NCBI RefSeq assembly: GCF_000504285.1
Contig: NZ_KI632511.1
Span: forward strand, 7,732,154-7,796,153
Direction of reading: 5' to 3'
DNA length: 64,000 nucleotides
Source: Actinospica robiniae DSM 44927
GTDB lineage: Bacteria; Actinomycetota; Actinomycetes; Streptomycetales; Catenulisporaceae
Below the pieces are notes generated by a model. That model was given only the letters and a program-made list of their open reading frames with translations, was not told the origin of the DNA and ran no database searches. Every line of letters starts with the position of its first letter. Positions within the stretch are counted from its first letter, which is position 1. A program made the position numbers and the translations under genes. Positions 63,493-64,000 of the stretch are shown here, piece after piece.

Positions 63493-64000
63493 GTGGATCC
63501 GCAGGCTGGCTGGCCTTGGCCGCCCGAGCCGCCCCGGCCTCCCGTCCGGCCCCGGCGGTCCCCCGCACGGGTGACGGCGGCGCTGGCCGTGGTGGCCGTC
63601 GCGGTCGCGGCGCTGGTCGGCGGCCTCGCCCTGTCCGGTGCCTCACCGGCCCGCTCGGACGCGCTGCCGGGCGACGACGCCGGCCCCAACCAGGTCGAGG
63701 CCGGGGCGCTGTGGCGCAGCGAGCCCGCGGACAAGATCCTCCCGCCGCAGTTGGACCGCGAGGGCACCGAGGCCTACTACCGGCTGGCGGTCAACCCGGA
63801 CGAGAGCTGCGAGCAGCTGCCCGCCCCGTTCCGCCGCGCGCTCGGCAAGGCGGGCTGTTCCCACGTGCTCGAGGCGACGTACCTCGACTCGACCGAGTCC
63901 GTCGTGGTGACGCTCGGCGTGGTGGTCACGAGTGGCAGCGAGGCCGAGCGCACGTCGCTGTTCCGGACTTGGACGGCGGACTCGTTCGCGCGGCAGTACA
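63493..64000 (+). CDS. Membrane-anchored hypothetical protein (3' partial)
   Basis: 169 residues visible from GTG at 63493, with GGAGGGAG 5 bases upstream; the frame runs off the window. A Pro-rich cytoplasmic head (VDPQAGWPWPPEPPRPPVRP) is followed by one membrane segment near residues 28-50 (VTAALAVVAVAVAALVGGLA) and an external domain with two Cys (ESCEQLPAP and KAGCSHVLEA). The ending VVVTLGVVV is beta-like. Not recognised; layout is common among actinobacterial cell-surface proteins. Confidence 0.78.
   Translation, partial: MDPQAGWPWPPEPPRPPVRPRRSPARVTAALAVVAVAVAALVGGLALSGASPARSDALPGDDAGPNQVEAGALWRSEPADKILPPQLDREGTEAYYRLAVNPDESCEQLPAPFRRALGKAGCSHVLEATYLDSTESVVVTLGVVVTSGSEAERTSLFRTWTADSFARQY

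Overview
The window reads as a chromosomal segment of a very GC-rich actinobacterium of the Streptomyces/Catenulispora type. Codons nearly always end in G or C, many genes start with GTG, genes often overlap by 1-4 bases at stop/start junctions, and the gene families are typical of the group (LytR-CpsA-Psr protein, GlxA-type AraC regulator, OxyR-AhpC-AhpD, eukaryotic-type Ser/Thr kinase, SARP-like remnant, HspR-type operator before lon). I cannot name the species. I see no rRNA, tRNA, insertion sequence, prophage or CRISPR array. The window begins inside an ABC transporter gene and ends inside a membrane-anchored protein gene.

Layout. 0-14.5 kb: two fused-domain ABC exporter genes; a Nudix hydrolase; a large secreted beta-rich protein with a Ser/Ala linker; a DUF5925-type AAA ATPase; a molybdate block (Mop regulator, modA, modB, but no modC); a LytR-CpsA-Psr protein; an RsbW-like ATPase; a secreted phospholipase D-like enzyme. 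14.5-22.2 kb: lon protease under a HAIR-like dyad, an M48 membrane protease, a receptor Ser/Thr kinase, a PLP decarboxylase and a second Nudix hydrolase. 22.2-27.2 kb: a minus-strand run with a sirtuin gene broken by an in-frame amber codon, a pentapeptide-repeat protein, a DJ-1/PfpI protein, a GlxA-type regulator and an ADP-ribosylglycohydrolase, then a membrane-anchored protein. 27.4-36 kb: an ABC-2 exporter operon, an MFS exporter, a kinase-fold phosphotransferase, and a TetR/MDR-oxidoreductase pair sharing two identical operators. 36-44 kb: secreted proteins, a phosphoesterase, an Lrp regulator divergent from kynA-kynU, the ahpD-ahpC/oxyR peroxide module, and ung. 44-51.4 kb: PadR, trmB, a histidine phosphatase, an RNase Sa-like lipoprotein, a monooxygenase-fold protein, a methyltransferase/membrane protein/polyprenyl synthase group, an antibiotic-kinase-like protein and a DinB protein. 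51.5-55.5 kb: a three-gene unit of unknown function (unrecognised protein, MoxR-type ATPase, metallopeptidase-like plus VWA protein). 55.5-64 kb: DUF2891 protein, thioesterase, isochorismatase-MFS operon with divergent MarR, a rearrangement scar with remnants of two genes, a 5'-3' exonuclease, a PLP racemase/aldolase-like enzyme and the partial terminal gene.

How the genes work together. Several neighbours form clear functional pairs: oxyR with ahpC/ahpD (peroxide defence), Lrp with kynA/kynU (tryptophan catabolism), TetR with an MDR oxidoreductase, MarR with MFS and isochorismatase, and HAIR/HspR-type control of lon. The least explained unit is the MoxR/VWA trio at 51.5-55.5 kb. The prenyl synthase group near 48 kb and the NAD/ADP-ribose-related run at 22-26.5 kb also deserve attention. 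All calls come from reading motifs; no database search was made.
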